DNA of 64,000 nt, from contig NZ_SHKK01000001.1 of NCBI RefSeq assembly GCF_004217135.1, positions 3,596,001 through 3,660,000 of the forward strand. Reading direction: 5' to 3'. This document shows, in pieces, positions 52,619-60,522 of the stretch (the stretch's first letter is position 1; the number at the start of each line of letters is the position of its first letter). This stretch comes from Micromonospora violae (GTDB lineage: Bacteria > Actinomycetota > Actinomycetes > Mycobacteriales > Micromonosporaceae). The position numbers and the translations under genes are program-made. The notes beneath the pieces are model-generated. The model was given only the letters and a program-made list of their open reading frames with translations. It was not told where the DNA came from and did not search any database.

Positions 52619-53221
52619 ATGAGCGCCGAGCCCATCCCGACACCACCTGGCCCCTGGTGTCCGGATCCGATGCGGCAGCAGCGTGCCGACTACACGCTGG
52701 AGGACCTGCTCACCCTGCCGGACGACGCCCCCCGCGTCGAACTCGTCGACGGAGTTATCCAGGTGACACCCTCCCCCACCCTGGGCCATCAAGACATCTC
52801 ACTGCTGCTGGCGCACTGGCTGCTGCAACACGTACCGGCCGACCTCCGGGTCGTGCAGGCCGTCGGAGTCGGGCTGAGTCCCAATACGAGCCGGCAGCCG
52901 GACGTGCTCCTACGGCGGGCCGGAGTGGCTCCCTCCCAGTCCGTCCTCCGGCCTGCGGACGTGGTGCTCGCCGTGGAGATCGTCTCGCCGGGCACGCGAC
53001 GGATCGACCGGTTCGCGAAACCCGGTGAGTACGCCGCGGCCGGCATCCCGTTCTACTGGCGGATCGAGCAGGACCCGGTGCACGTCTACGCGTACCGGAT
53101 CGGCGACCGGGTGGGGCCGGGCGGCGAGCGGCAGTACGAGCTGGTCGCCGACGGTGCCGACGTGATCGAGCTGGCCGAGCCGTTCGACATCAAGCTGCCG
53201 GTCGCGGAGATCACCCCGTAG
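52619..53221 (+). CDS. Uma2-family putative endonuclease (DUF820)
   Basis: A 200-residue PD-(D/E)xK fold protein. The nuclease elements are Glu in APRVELVDGVIQV (about residue 40), Asp in SRQPDVLL (about 98) and the Glu-x-x-Ser strand VLAVEIVSPGTRRIDR (about 120), followed by KPGEYAAAGIPFYWRIE. Uma2 proteins are abundant in cyanobacteria and actinobacteria; biological role is unknown and nuclease activity is inferred from the fold. ATG is clear and its promoter is leaderless. Confidence 0.9.
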   Translation: MSAEPIPTPPGPWCPDPMRQQRADYTLEDLLTLPDDAPRVELVDGVIQVTPSPTLGHQDISLLLAHWLLQHVPADLRVVQAVGVGLSPNTSRQPDVLLRRAGVAPSQSVLRPADVVLAVEIVSPGTRRIDRFAKPGEYAAAGIPFYWRIEQDPVHVYAYRIGDRVGPGGERQYELVADGADVIELAEPFDIKLPVAEITP

Positions 53222-53257
53222 TCGTTTCGCCCCGGCCGGCTCGGGTAGCCGAGCGCC

Positions 53258-53605
53258 ATGAGCAGAAGCGACGATGGCCGCGACACCTACCGGGAGTTCA
53301 CCGAGGCGGTGAACATGAAACCCGGTGAGCTGTCCACCTGGCTGGAGACCGACGAGTCGAAGCAGGTCGGCTGGCACAAGGGCGGTCGTACGGGTGGTGG
53401 CGAGTCCGTCGGGCACGAATCCGGTCGGAAGATCATCAACCTGCTCCGCCGCAAACGCGGTGACCTGTCCGAGGGCGACTACCAGCACATGCGCAAGGTC
53501 GTCGGCTACGTACGCCGGCACATGGCGCAGCGCCCCTCCGGCAACGTCCGCGACACCAAGTGGCGCTGGTCCCTCATGAACTGGGGCCACGACCCCCTCA
53601 AGTAA
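53258..53605 (+). CDS. DUF3140 domain protein
   Basis: A 115-residue basic protein. The order of blocks fits DUF3140: FTEAVNMKPGELSTWLETDESKQVG is spread over the first third, then ESVGHESGRKIINLLRRK, DLSEGDYQHMRKVVGYVRRH and a C-terminal DTKWRWSLMNWGHDP. A similar domain occurs with DNA-binding and plasmid-related proteins; function is unknown. A TAGCCG sequence lies 6 bp before the ATG, a weak match to a leaderless -10 box. Confidence 0.85.
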   Translation: MSRSDDGRDTYREFTEAVNMKPGELSTWLETDESKQVGWHKGGRTGGGESVGHESGRKIINLLRRKRGDLSEGDYQHMRKVVGYVRRHMAQRPSGNVRDTKWRWSLMNWGHDPLK

Positions 53606-53620
53606 CCACCACCGAGCCAA

Positions 53621-53750
53621 ACCAGATCACGCCCGCACGCCGTCGGCCGCAACCAGCATGACCGGATCCAACCCTCACTGCGACGGCCGCGACCTGCATG
53701 ACCAGATCACACCCCCACGGCGACGGCCGCGACCAGATCGACCGGGTCAG
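53621..53750. repeat. 40-bp tandem repeat
   Basis: Two full units (53641-53680 and 53681-53720) and partial units on both sides (53621-53640 and 53721-53750). Each full unit runs CGACGGCCGCGACC, then CATGACC, GATC and a C-rich end. It fills the spacer after the DUF3140 gene. Confidence 0.85.
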
Positions 53751-53824
53751 GGTTTCCGGGGCAGCCCGACCCGCGCAGGGATCAAGCCTGACCGCCCGAA
53801 GCGGGTCGGGCTGCCCCGGAAACC
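53751..53824. repeat. Conserved-loop hairpin, copy 2 (probable bidirectional terminator)
   Basis: A perfect 24-bp stem (53751-53774 with 53801-53824) around a 26-nt loop (53775-53800) equal to the loop at 21756-21781 except for one base. It lies 23 bp past the polA stop in a convergent spacer. The stem sequence is unrelated to that of copy 1. Confidence 0.85.
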
Positions 53825-53846
53825 CCCCACCGAAACCAACCAGAAA

Positions 53847-56546
53847 TCAGTGATCAGCGCTGTTCCAGTCCCGGCCCAGACCGACCGACACCTCCAGCGG
53901 CACCGACAGCGGGTACGCCCCGCCCATCTCCCGCCGGACCAGCGCCTCCACCGCCTCCCGCTCACCCGGGGCGACCTCGAAGACCAACTCGTCGTGCACC
54001 TGCAACAGCATCCGTGAGCGCAGACCGGCCTCGCCGAGCGCGGTGTCGACGTGCAGCATGGCCACCTTGATGATGTCGGCGGCGGAACCCTGGATGGGGG
54101 CGTTGAGCGCCATCCGCTCGGCGATGTCACGGCGCTGCCGGTTGTCGCTGACCAGGTCGGGGAGGTAACGCCGGCGACCCAGGATGGTCGAGGTGTAGCC
54201 GTCCTGACGGGCCCTTGCGACCACCTGCTGGAGGTAGTCGCGCACCCCGCCGAAGCCGGCGAAGTAGTTCTCCATCAGCCCGCGCGCCTCTTCGGTACTG
54301 ATGCTGAGCTGCTGGGACAGGCCGAAGGCGCTGAGCCCGTACGCCAGACCGTAGTTCATTGCCTTGATCTTGCGGCGCTGGTCGGGGGTGACCTCGTCGA
54401 GTGGCACCCCGAAGACCGACGAGGCGGTGGCGGCGTGGAAGTCCGCGCCGGAGTTGAACGCGTCGATCAGCGCGTCGTCCGAGCTGAGGTGCGCCATGAT
54501 GCGCATCTCGATCTGGCTGTAGTCGGCGGTGAGCAGGCACTCGTAGCCCTCCCCCACCACGAAGGCCCGCCGGATGCGACGGCCCTCCTCGGTGCGGATC
54601 GGGATGTTCTGCAGGTTCGGCTCGGTGGAGGAGAGCCGACCGGTGGCCGCCACCGTCTGGTTGAAGGTGGTGTGGATCCGACCGTCGTCGGAGACCGACT
54701 TGAGCAGCCCGTCGACTGTCGACTTGAGCTTGGCCACGTCCCGGTGGCGCAGCAGGTGGGCCAACACCGCATGCGGCTGCTGCGCGTAGAGCCACTGCAG
54801 GGCGTCGGCGTCGGTGGTGTAACCCGTCTTGATCTTCTTGGTCTTCGGCAGACCCAGCTCGGTGAAGAGGATCTCCTGCAACTGCTTGGGTGAGCCGAGG
54901 TTGAACTCCCGACCCACCGCCTCGTACGCCCCCTGCGCGGCGGCCTTCACCTCGGCGGCGAAGTGGGCCTCCAGCTCGGACAGGTAGTCGGTGTCGGCGG
55001 CGATGCCGGTGCTCTCCATGGTGGCCAGCACCCGCATCAACGGCAGCTCCACGCCGGCCATCAGCCGGGCGGACTGCTCGCCGTCGCGGGACAGCTCGGC
55101 GTCGATCGCGTCGGCCAGGTCGAGCGTGGCCCGGGCCTGCAGCATCAGGTTCTGCTCGGCCACCCCTTCGTCGCCGAGCCCGTCGAGGGTGAGCTGGCCG
55201 GACTCCGGGACGTCGACCCGCAGCTCCCGGTGCAGGTAGCGCAGCGCCAGGTCGGTCAGGTCGTAGGACCGCTGGTCGGGGCGGGCCAGGTACGCGGCGA
55301 TCTGGGTGTCGCGGACGATTCCGGTCAGCTGCCAGCCGTGCGCCGCGCAGGCCAGCACGGCCGGCTTGCTGTCGTGCAGCACCTTGGGGCGCTGCGCGTC
55401 GGCCAACCAGCCGGCCAGGGCGCCCTCGTCGGTCGGGTCGAGCCGCGCCGGGTCGACCCAGGCCGCCGCGCCACCGGCGGTGGCCAGCGCGAGACCGGTG
55501 ATCGAGGCGGTGTGCCGGCGGTTGGGGCCGGTGTCGAGTTTGACCGCCAGCCCGACCGGGGTGCCGGTCGGGACGTGCGCGCTCAGCCATCCGGCCAACG
55601 CGCCGGGCTCGGTGAGCACCTCGCCAGCGAGGTCGAAACCGGACTCGGCCTCCGGCTCGACCGCCTCCAGGTACTGGTAGAGCCGGTCGCGCAGGATGCG
55701 GAACTCCAGGGTGTCGAAGACCTGGTGCACCGCCTCCCGGTCCCAGCCCGTCCAGCGGGTGTCCTCCGGGCGCAGCGGCAGCTCCAGGTCGGCGATCAGG
55801 CGGTTGATCTCGTAGTTGCGGATCACGTCGGCGAGCCGCTCGCGCAGGCTGTCGCCGGCCTTGCCCTTGATCTCGTCGGCTCGGGCGATCACGCCCTCCA
55901 CCCCGCCGTACGTGGTGATCCACTTGGCGGCGGTCTTCGGGCCGACGCCCGGGATGCCGGGCAGGTTGTCGCTGGTCTCGCCGACCAGCGCGGCGAGGTC
56001 GCGGTACTGCTGGGGCGCGACGCCGTACTTCGCCTCGATCGCGGCCGGGTCCATCCGGGCCAGGTCGGAGACGCCCTTGCGCGGGTAGAGGACGGTGATC
56101 TGGTCGTCGACCAGCTGGAACGCGTCGCGGTCACCGCTGCTGATCAGCACCGACATGCCCTGGTCGCGGGCCTGGCAGGCGAGCGTGGCGATCACGTCGT
56201 CGGCCTCGAAGCCCTCTTTCTCGACCACCGGGATCTGCAGCGCGGCCAGGACCTCCTTGACCAGGCTGACCTGACCCTTGAAGTCGGTCGGGGTCTCGCT
56301 GCGGCCGGCCTTGTACTCCGCGTACTTGTCGGTGCGGAAGGACCGGCGGGAGACGTCGAAGGCCACCACGATGTGGGTGGGCTGCTCGTCGCGCAGCACG
56401 TTGATCAGCATCGAGGTGAAGCCGTACACCGCGTTGGTCGGCTGCCCCGTCGTGGTGGAGAAGTTCTCCACCGGCAGGGCGAAGAACGCCCGGTATGCCA
56501 TGGAGTGTCCGTCGACGAGAAGAAGGCGCGGTGTCGTAGCTGTCAC
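53847..56546 (-). CDS. polA: DNA polymerase I
   Basis: Fills repair gaps and removes RNA primers. The 899-residue protein has an N-terminal 5'-nuclease (LLLVDGHSMAYRAFF, VVAFDVSRRSFR, LPGIPGVGPKTAAKW), a middle 3'-5' exonuclease-like domain without recognisable metal residues at ExoI (reads VGLAVKLDTGPN), and a polymerase domain with motif A TADYSQIEMRIMAHLS, the O helix RRKIKAMNYGLAYGLS and motif C VHDELVFEV. Loss of proofreading is usual in actinobacterial PolI. GTG at 56546 lies 7 bp after a damage-type -10 box. Confidence 0.97.
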   Translation of the reverse strand: MTATTPRLLLVDGHSMAYRAFFALPVENFSTTTGQPTNAVYGFTSMLINVLRDEQPTHIVVAFDVSRRSFRTDKYAEYKAGRSETPTDFKGQVSLVKEVLAALQIPVVEKEGFEADDVIATLACQARDQGMSVLISSGDRDAFQLVDDQITVLYPRKGVSDLARMDPAAIEAKYGVAPQQYRDLAALVGETSDNLPGIPGVGPKTAAKWITTYGGVEGVIARADEIKGKAGDSLRERLADVIRNYEINRLIADLELPLRPEDTRWTGWDREAVHQVFDTLEFRILRDRLYQYLEAVEPEAESGFDLAGEVLTEPGALAGWLSAHVPTGTPVGLAVKLDTGPNRRHTASITGLALATAGGAAAWVDPARLDPTDEGALAGWLADAQRPKVLHDSKPAVLACAAHGWQLTGIVRDTQIAAYLARPDQRSYDLTDLALRYLHRELRVDVPESGQLTLDGLGDEGVAEQNLMLQARATLDLADAIDAELSRDGEQSARLMAGVELPLMRVLATMESTGIAADTDYLSELEAHFAAEVKAAAQGAYEAVGREFNLGSPKQLQEILFTELGLPKTKKIKTGYTTDADALQWLYAQQPHAVLAHLLRHRDVAKLKSTVDGLLKSVSDDGRIHTTFNQTVAATGRLSSTEPNLQNIPIRTEEGRRIRRAFVVGEGYECLLTADYSQIEMRIMAHLSSDDALIDAFNSGADFHAATASSVFGVPLDEVTPDQRRKIKAMNYGLAYGLSAFGLSQQLSISTEEARGLMENYFAGFGGVRDYLQQVVARARQDGYTSTILGRRRYLPDLVSDNRQRRDIAERMALNAPIQGSAADIIKVAMLHVDTALGEAGLRSRMLLQVHDELVFEVAPGEREAVEALVRREMGGAYPLSVPLEVSVGLGRDWNSADH

Positions 56547-56553
56547 GGCAGCG

Positions 56554-56576
56554 ACTCTAGTCCGTCGCACCGACAT
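56554..56576 (-). promoter_or_regulatory. RecA-independent damage-type promoter of polA
   Basis: Minus strand ATGTCGGTG (56568-56576), 8 bp, TAGAGT (56554-56559), 7 bp to the GTG. The 9-mer matches TTGTCRGTG at 8 of 9 positions. Confidence 0.8.
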
Positions 56577-56631
56577 CCCCGGCCCTCGGCACGGGGTGCC
56601 GCGCGGTCGAGACGACCGCCGCCCCGAACGC

Positions 56632-56671
56632 CGGCGGCCGGCCACCCCCGCGAGGGGAGGACCGGCCGCCG
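56632..56671 (-). terminator. Terminator after the liv operon
   Basis: CGGCGGCCGG (56632-56641) pairs with CCGGCCGCCG (56662-56671), and an inner CCCC/GGGG stem can extend it. It lies 10 bp past the livF stop. No T-run. Confidence 0.65.
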
Positions 56672-56681
56672 TCCGGGTGGC

Positions 56682-57395
56682 TCAGGCCACGCCGAGGTAC
56701 GCCTCCTTGACCGACGGATCGTGCAGCAGGTCCTGACCGGACCCCTCCTTCACGATCCGACCGGTCTCCAGCACGTAGCCGCGGTGTGCCCGCGACAACG
56801 CCTGCTGGGCGTTCTGCTCCACCAGCAGGATCGTGGTGCCCTGCTGGTTGATCTCCGTGATGATGTCGAAGATCTGCCGGATCACCAGCGGGGCCAACCC
56901 CATCGACGGCTCGTCGAGCAGCAGCAGCTTCGGTCGGCTCATCAGCGCCCGACCGACCGCGAGCATCTGCTGCTCGCCGCCGGAGAGGGTGCCACCGGCC
57001 TGCTTGCGCCGCTCGGCCAGGCGCGGGAAGAGGGTCAGCACCCGGTCCAGGTCGGCGGCGATGCCGGCGGAGTCCCGCCGGGTGTACGCCCCCATGTCCA
57101 GGTTCTCCATCACCGTCATACCCGGGAAGATCTGCCGCCCCTCCGGCGACTGACACAGCCCCCGGACCACCCGCAGGTCGGCCCGGAGCTTGCTGATGTC
57201 CTCACCGTTGAACGTGATCTTCCCGCCGGACAGCGACCGGGTTCCGGAGATGGCCCGCATGGTGGTGGTCTTCCCGGCGCCGTTCGCGCCGATCAGGGCC
57301 ACCACCTCACCCTCGTTGACGGTGAGGCTGATCCCGTGCAGCGCCTCGATCCGGCCGTACGCGACGGCCACGTTCTCCATCTCAAGCAGCGTCAT
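56682..57395 (-). CDS. livF: Branched-chain amino acid ABC transporter ATP-binding protein LivF
   Basis: A 237-residue ABC ATPase with Walker A LIGANGAGKTTTMRAI, signature LSGGEQQMLAVGRAL, Walker B LLLLDEPSMGLAP and switch His in the region TTILLVEQNAQQAL. The sequence matches LivF of HAAT transporters rather than LivG (short LivF C-terminus ending EAYLG). ATG has GGGGGAG upstream and overlaps the end of livG by 14 bp. Last gene of livKHMGF. Confidence 0.95.
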   Translation of the reverse strand: MTLLEMENVAVAYGRIEALHGISLTVNEGEVVALIGANGAGKTTTMRAISGTRSLSGGKITFNGEDISKLRADLRVVRGLCQSPEGRQIFPGMTVMENLDMGAYTRRDSAGIAADLDRVLTLFPRLAERRKQAGGTLSGGEQQMLAVGRALMSRPKLLLLDEPSMGLAPLVIRQIFDIITEINQQGTTILLVEQNAQQALSRAHRGYVLETGRIVKEGSGQDLLHDPSVKEAYLGVA

Positions 57396-58323
57396 CGGCG
57401 GGCTCCCCCAGGTACGCGGCGATCACCTTCGGATCGCGGCTGACCTCCGCGGGCGCACCCTCGGCGATCTTGCGGCCGAACTCCAGCACCACGATCCGGT
57501 CGGTGACTCCCATGACCAGCCGCATGTCGTGCTCGATGAGCAGGACGGTCAGCCCCATGTCACGGATATTGCGGATCAGGGTGAGGAGCTCCTCCTTCTC
57601 CGCCGGGTTGAAGCCGGCGGCCGGCTCGTCCAGGCAGATCAGCTTCGGCTCGGTGGCCAACGCGCGGGCGATCTCCAACCGACGCTGGTAGCCGTACGGC
57701 AGGTTGCGCGCCTCGTCGTTGGCCCGGTCGGCGATCCCGACGAAGCGGAGCAGCTCGAGCGCCTTGTTCTCGGCCGCCCGCTCCTCCAGGATGTGCCGGG
57801 ACAGGCCGAAGATCTTGGCGGCCGAGAGGCGCACCTGCTGCCAGGTCCGGACGATCCCGGACGCGGCGGTGACCTTCGGCAACTCCTCCGGCCTGGGCCG
57901 CACCCGGTAGAGCCGGAACAGCGCCCCGGGCACGCTCGTCTTGTGCCGGGAGTCGGTCCCGACCATCACGTTCTCGAGCGCCGTCATCTCCGGGAAGAGC
58001 CGGATGTTCTGGAACGTCCGGGAGATGCCCAACTGGCTGATCTGGTGCGGCTTGCGGCCGGTCACCCGCTGGCCGCGGAACCGGACCGCACCGGACGTCG
58101 GCTTGTAGACCCCGGTCATCACGTTGAAGCTGGTGGTCTTGCCGGCGCCGTTGGGCCCGATGAGGCCGAGAATCTCGCCCTCGTAGATCTGGAAATTGAT
58201 CTTATCGAGGGCGACCACGCCGCCGAAGCGGAGCGTGACGTCGTCGACTTCGAGCAGGACCGTCCGCGGGCCCGCCTGAGTCGGGATCTTCGGCGTGCTG
58301 GTGCTGGTGGTCTGGTCAGACAT
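57382..58323 (-). CDS. livG: Branched-chain amino acid ABC transporter ATP-binding protein LivG
   Basis: A 313-residue ABC ATPase, longer than typical LivG (about 255), through an N-terminal extension of about 20 residues and an insert before the signature region. Walker A is LIGPNGAGKTTSFNVM, the signature position reads LPYGYQRRLEIARALA, which is the LivG form, and Walker B is LICLDEPAAGFNP. The C-terminal GRKIAEGAPAEVSRDPKVIAAYLGE is diagnostic. ATG lies inside the livM end with an 8-bp overlap. Confidence 0.95.
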   Translation of the reverse strand: MSDQTTSTSTPKIPTQAGPRTVLLEVDDVTLRFGGVVALDKINFQIYEGEILGLIGPNGAGKTTSFNVMTGVYKPTSGAVRFRGQRVTGRKPHQISQLGISRTFQNIRLFPEMTALENVMVGTDSRHKTSVPGALFRLYRVRPRPEELPKVTAASGIVRTWQQVRLSAAKIFGLSRHILEERAAENKALELLRFVGIADRANDEARNLPYGYQRRLEIARALATEPKLICLDEPAAGFNPAEKEELLTLIRNIRDMGLTVLLIEHDMRLVMGVTDRIVVLEFGRKIAEGAPAEVSRDPKVIAAYLGEPADDAA

Positions 58324-59473
58324 GAGCGGGCGCCTCCTCTGCCTCTGCCGCGCGGTCCTTCAACTCGCGGGCACGCCGCCGGCTCGGGACCAGGCCCTGC
58401 GGACGCAGGATCATCACCAGCACCATGGCCAGACCGAACACCAGCCAGCGGTAGTCGGCGAAGTCACGGAACCGCTCGGGCAGGTACGCCAGCAACACGG
58501 CGCCGAGCGAGACGCCGATCATGTTGCCGGAGCCACCGACCACCACCATGGCCACGAACAGGATGGACAGGTTCGCGTTGAACTGGGTCGGGTCGATGAA
58601 CGCGTTCCGGCTGCCGAACAGGAAGCCCGACAGGCCACCGAGCGCCGCACCGATGGCGAACGCCCAGAGCTTGAACTTGAACGGGTACACGCCCATCACC
58701 GCGGCGGCGTCCTCGTCCTCCCGCACGGCCAACCAGGCCCGGCCGACCCGGCTGTGCTCCAGCCGACGGACCAGGAACACCATGATCAGCACGAACGTGA
58801 TCGCCAACCAGTACCAGGGCTTCGCGTCGATCAGACCGAAGACCTTGTTGTCCGGCGACGGCGCGCCCTCCGGGCCGGGGATGGCCGAGATGCCGACCGG
58901 GCCGTTGGTCAGCCCGGTGGCGTTACGGGCCACGATCCGGATGATCTCGCCGAAGCCCAGCGTCACGATGGCCAGGTAGTCACCGCGCAGGCGCAGCGTC
59001 GGCCAACCCAGCAGCACCCCGGAGATCATCGTCAGCACGATCGCGATGAACAGGCAGATCGCCCAGGTCACCGCCCAGGTCGGCGGCAGGTTGAACTCCT
59101 GCTGGATCCACTTCACCACCGGCGAGTTCACCGAACCGAACAGCGCCACGCTGTACGCCCCGATGGCGAAGAAGCCGATGTAGCCCAGGTCGAGCAGGCC
59201 GGCGAGACCGACCACCACGTTCAGGCCGATCGCGACCAGCACGTAGATGGCACAGACGAAGAGCACACCCGCCCAGTTGTTACCACCCTCGATCGAGTCG
59301 GTACGCAACCAGGTCAGACCCGGGATGCCCAGCAACGGCAGGTAATAGAGGATCGCCACGAAGGCGACCAGCCCGAGGGCCTGCTGCCACTTCGTCAGCG
59401 CCCGCCAGCGGTCGCCGATGGCGTGCAGCACGCCGACCCGGCGGCTGTCTGCGGAGCGAATCTTGTCGATCAT
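58316..59473 (-). CDS. livM: Branched-chain amino acid ABC transporter permease LivM
   Basis: A 385-residue permease with about nine membrane helices. Typical LivM blocks are NVVVGLAGLLDLGYIGFFAIGAY, the EAA-like loop GFGEIIRIVARNATGLTNG, and the C-terminal VVGGSGNMIGVSLGAVLLAYLP. A soluble N-terminal stretch of about 30 residues precedes the first helix. ATG overlaps the livH stop as ATGA, so the two permeases are translationally coupled. Confidence 0.95.
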   Translation of the reverse strand: MIDKIRSADSRRVGVLHAIGDRWRALTKWQQALGLVAFVAILYYLPLLGIPGLTWLRTDSIEGGNNWAGVLFVCAIYVLVAIGLNVVVGLAGLLDLGYIGFFAIGAYSVALFGSVNSPVVKWIQQEFNLPPTWAVTWAICLFIAIVLTMISGVLLGWPTLRLRGDYLAIVTLGFGEIIRIVARNATGLTNGPVGISAIPGPEGAPSPDNKVFGLIDAKPWYWLAITFVLIMVFLVRRLEHSRVGRAWLAVREDEDAAAVMGVYPFKFKLWAFAIGAALGGLSGFLFGSRNAFIDPTQFNANLSILFVAMVVVGGSGNMIGVSLGAVLLAYLPERFRDFADYRWLVFGLAMVLVMILRPQGLVPSRRRARELKDRAAEAEEAPAHV

Positions 59474-60453
59474 GCGCGGGCCCTCCCGAGCGACTCACCC
59501 AACAGGCCGGTGGGCCGGAACATCAGCACCACGATCAGCACCACGAAGGCGATGACGTCCTCCCAGTTGGACGCGAAGAGCGTGGCGCCGTAAACCTCGA
59601 CGATGCCGAGGAAGAGACCACCCAGCAGCGCGCCGCGCAGGTTGCCGATGCCACCGAGCACGGCGGCGGTGAACGCCTTCAGGCCGAGCACGAAGCCGAT
59701 GCTGTTCTGGGTGAACCCGAACCGCATGCTCCACAACAGCGCCGCGGCGCCGGCCATGATGCCACCGAGCACGAAGATCAGCATGATCACGCGCTCCTGG
59801 TTGACACCCATCAGCGCGGCCGTCTCCGGGTTCTGGGCCACCGCCCGCACACCCCGGCCGTACCGGGTGCGGTTGATGAACCAGTCCAGCACGGCCATCA
59901 TCGCCACGGCCGCCACAAAGACGATCAACTGGATGTTCGTGATCGCGGTGTTGCCGATGGTGAACAGGGTTTCCTGCTGAATGATCGTCGGCATACCGAC
60001 GATCTGCCGGGGCCGGCCGAACACATCCGGCAACGCACCACCGAGCAGCTTGGGCAGCACCTGCCCGAAGAGCTCCACGAACACCAGCGACAGACCGATC
60101 GCGGTGATCAGGAAGATCAGCGGCGGCGCGTTCTTGCGACGCAACGGCCGGTACGCGACCCGTTCGAGCGCCAGAGCCGTACCGCCCGAGGCGGCCGCCG
60201 CGACGACCAGTCCGAGCACCAGGAACAGGATCGCCTGGCCGACCGGCGGGTTATTTTCGACCCCGAGCTGGTTCCAGAGGATCAGCACCGCGAAGGTACC
60301 GACCATGAACACCTCGGAGTGGGCGAAGTTGATGAGGCGAAGAACGCCATAGACGAGGGTGTAGCCGAGGGCGATCAGGGCATAGATCGCACCCTTGGAC
60401 AGGCCGTCGACCGTGTGCTGGCCGAGATGGCCGATCAGTTCATCGAAATGCAC
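59470..60453 (-). CDS. livH: Branched-chain amino acid ABC transporter permease LivH
   Basis: A 327-residue permease with about eight helices. LivH blocks are TVDGLSKGAIYALIALGYTLVYG, INFAHSEVFMVGTFA, the loop RTRYGRGVRAVAQNPETAALMGVN and the end GGIGNLRGALLGGLFLGIVE. GTG at 60453 has AAGGAG 7 nt upstream; the open frame before it runs through the hairpin and is not coding. It follows livK after a 69-bp spacer holding a strong stem-loop. Confidence 0.95.
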   Translation of the reverse strand: MHFDELIGHLGQHTVDGLSKGAIYALIALGYTLVYGVLRLINFAHSEVFMVGTFAVLILWNQLGVENNPPVGQAILFLVLGLVVAAAASGGTALALERVAYRPLRRKNAPPLIFLITAIGLSLVFVELFGQVLPKLLGGALPDVFGRPRQIVGMPTIIQQETLFTIGNTAITNIQLIVFVAAVAMMAVLDWFINRTRYGRGVRAVAQNPETAALMGVNQERVIMLIFVLGGIMAGAAALLWSMRFGFTQNSIGFVLGLKAFTAAVLGGIGNLRGALLGGLFLGIVEVYGATLFASNWEDVIAFVVLIVVLMFRPTGLLGESLGRARA

Positions 60454-60471
60454 CGGGGGTCTCCTTGAATC

Positions 60472-60508
60472 GAATGCGGCCGGGGTGTGGTACACCCCGG
60501 CCGCATTC
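60472..60508 (-). terminator. Intra-operon hairpin between livK and livH
   Basis: A perfect 17-bp stem (60472-60488 with 60492-60508) and 3-nt loop. There is no T-run. It likely stabilises the livK message or partly stops transcription, giving more binding protein than permease. Confidence 0.8.
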
Positions 60509-60522
60509 CATTGCGTGGGGCG

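Noticed and set aside
53621-53750. The 40-bp repeats as a CRISPR array
   Set aside because: The units abut without spacers and there are no cas genes.
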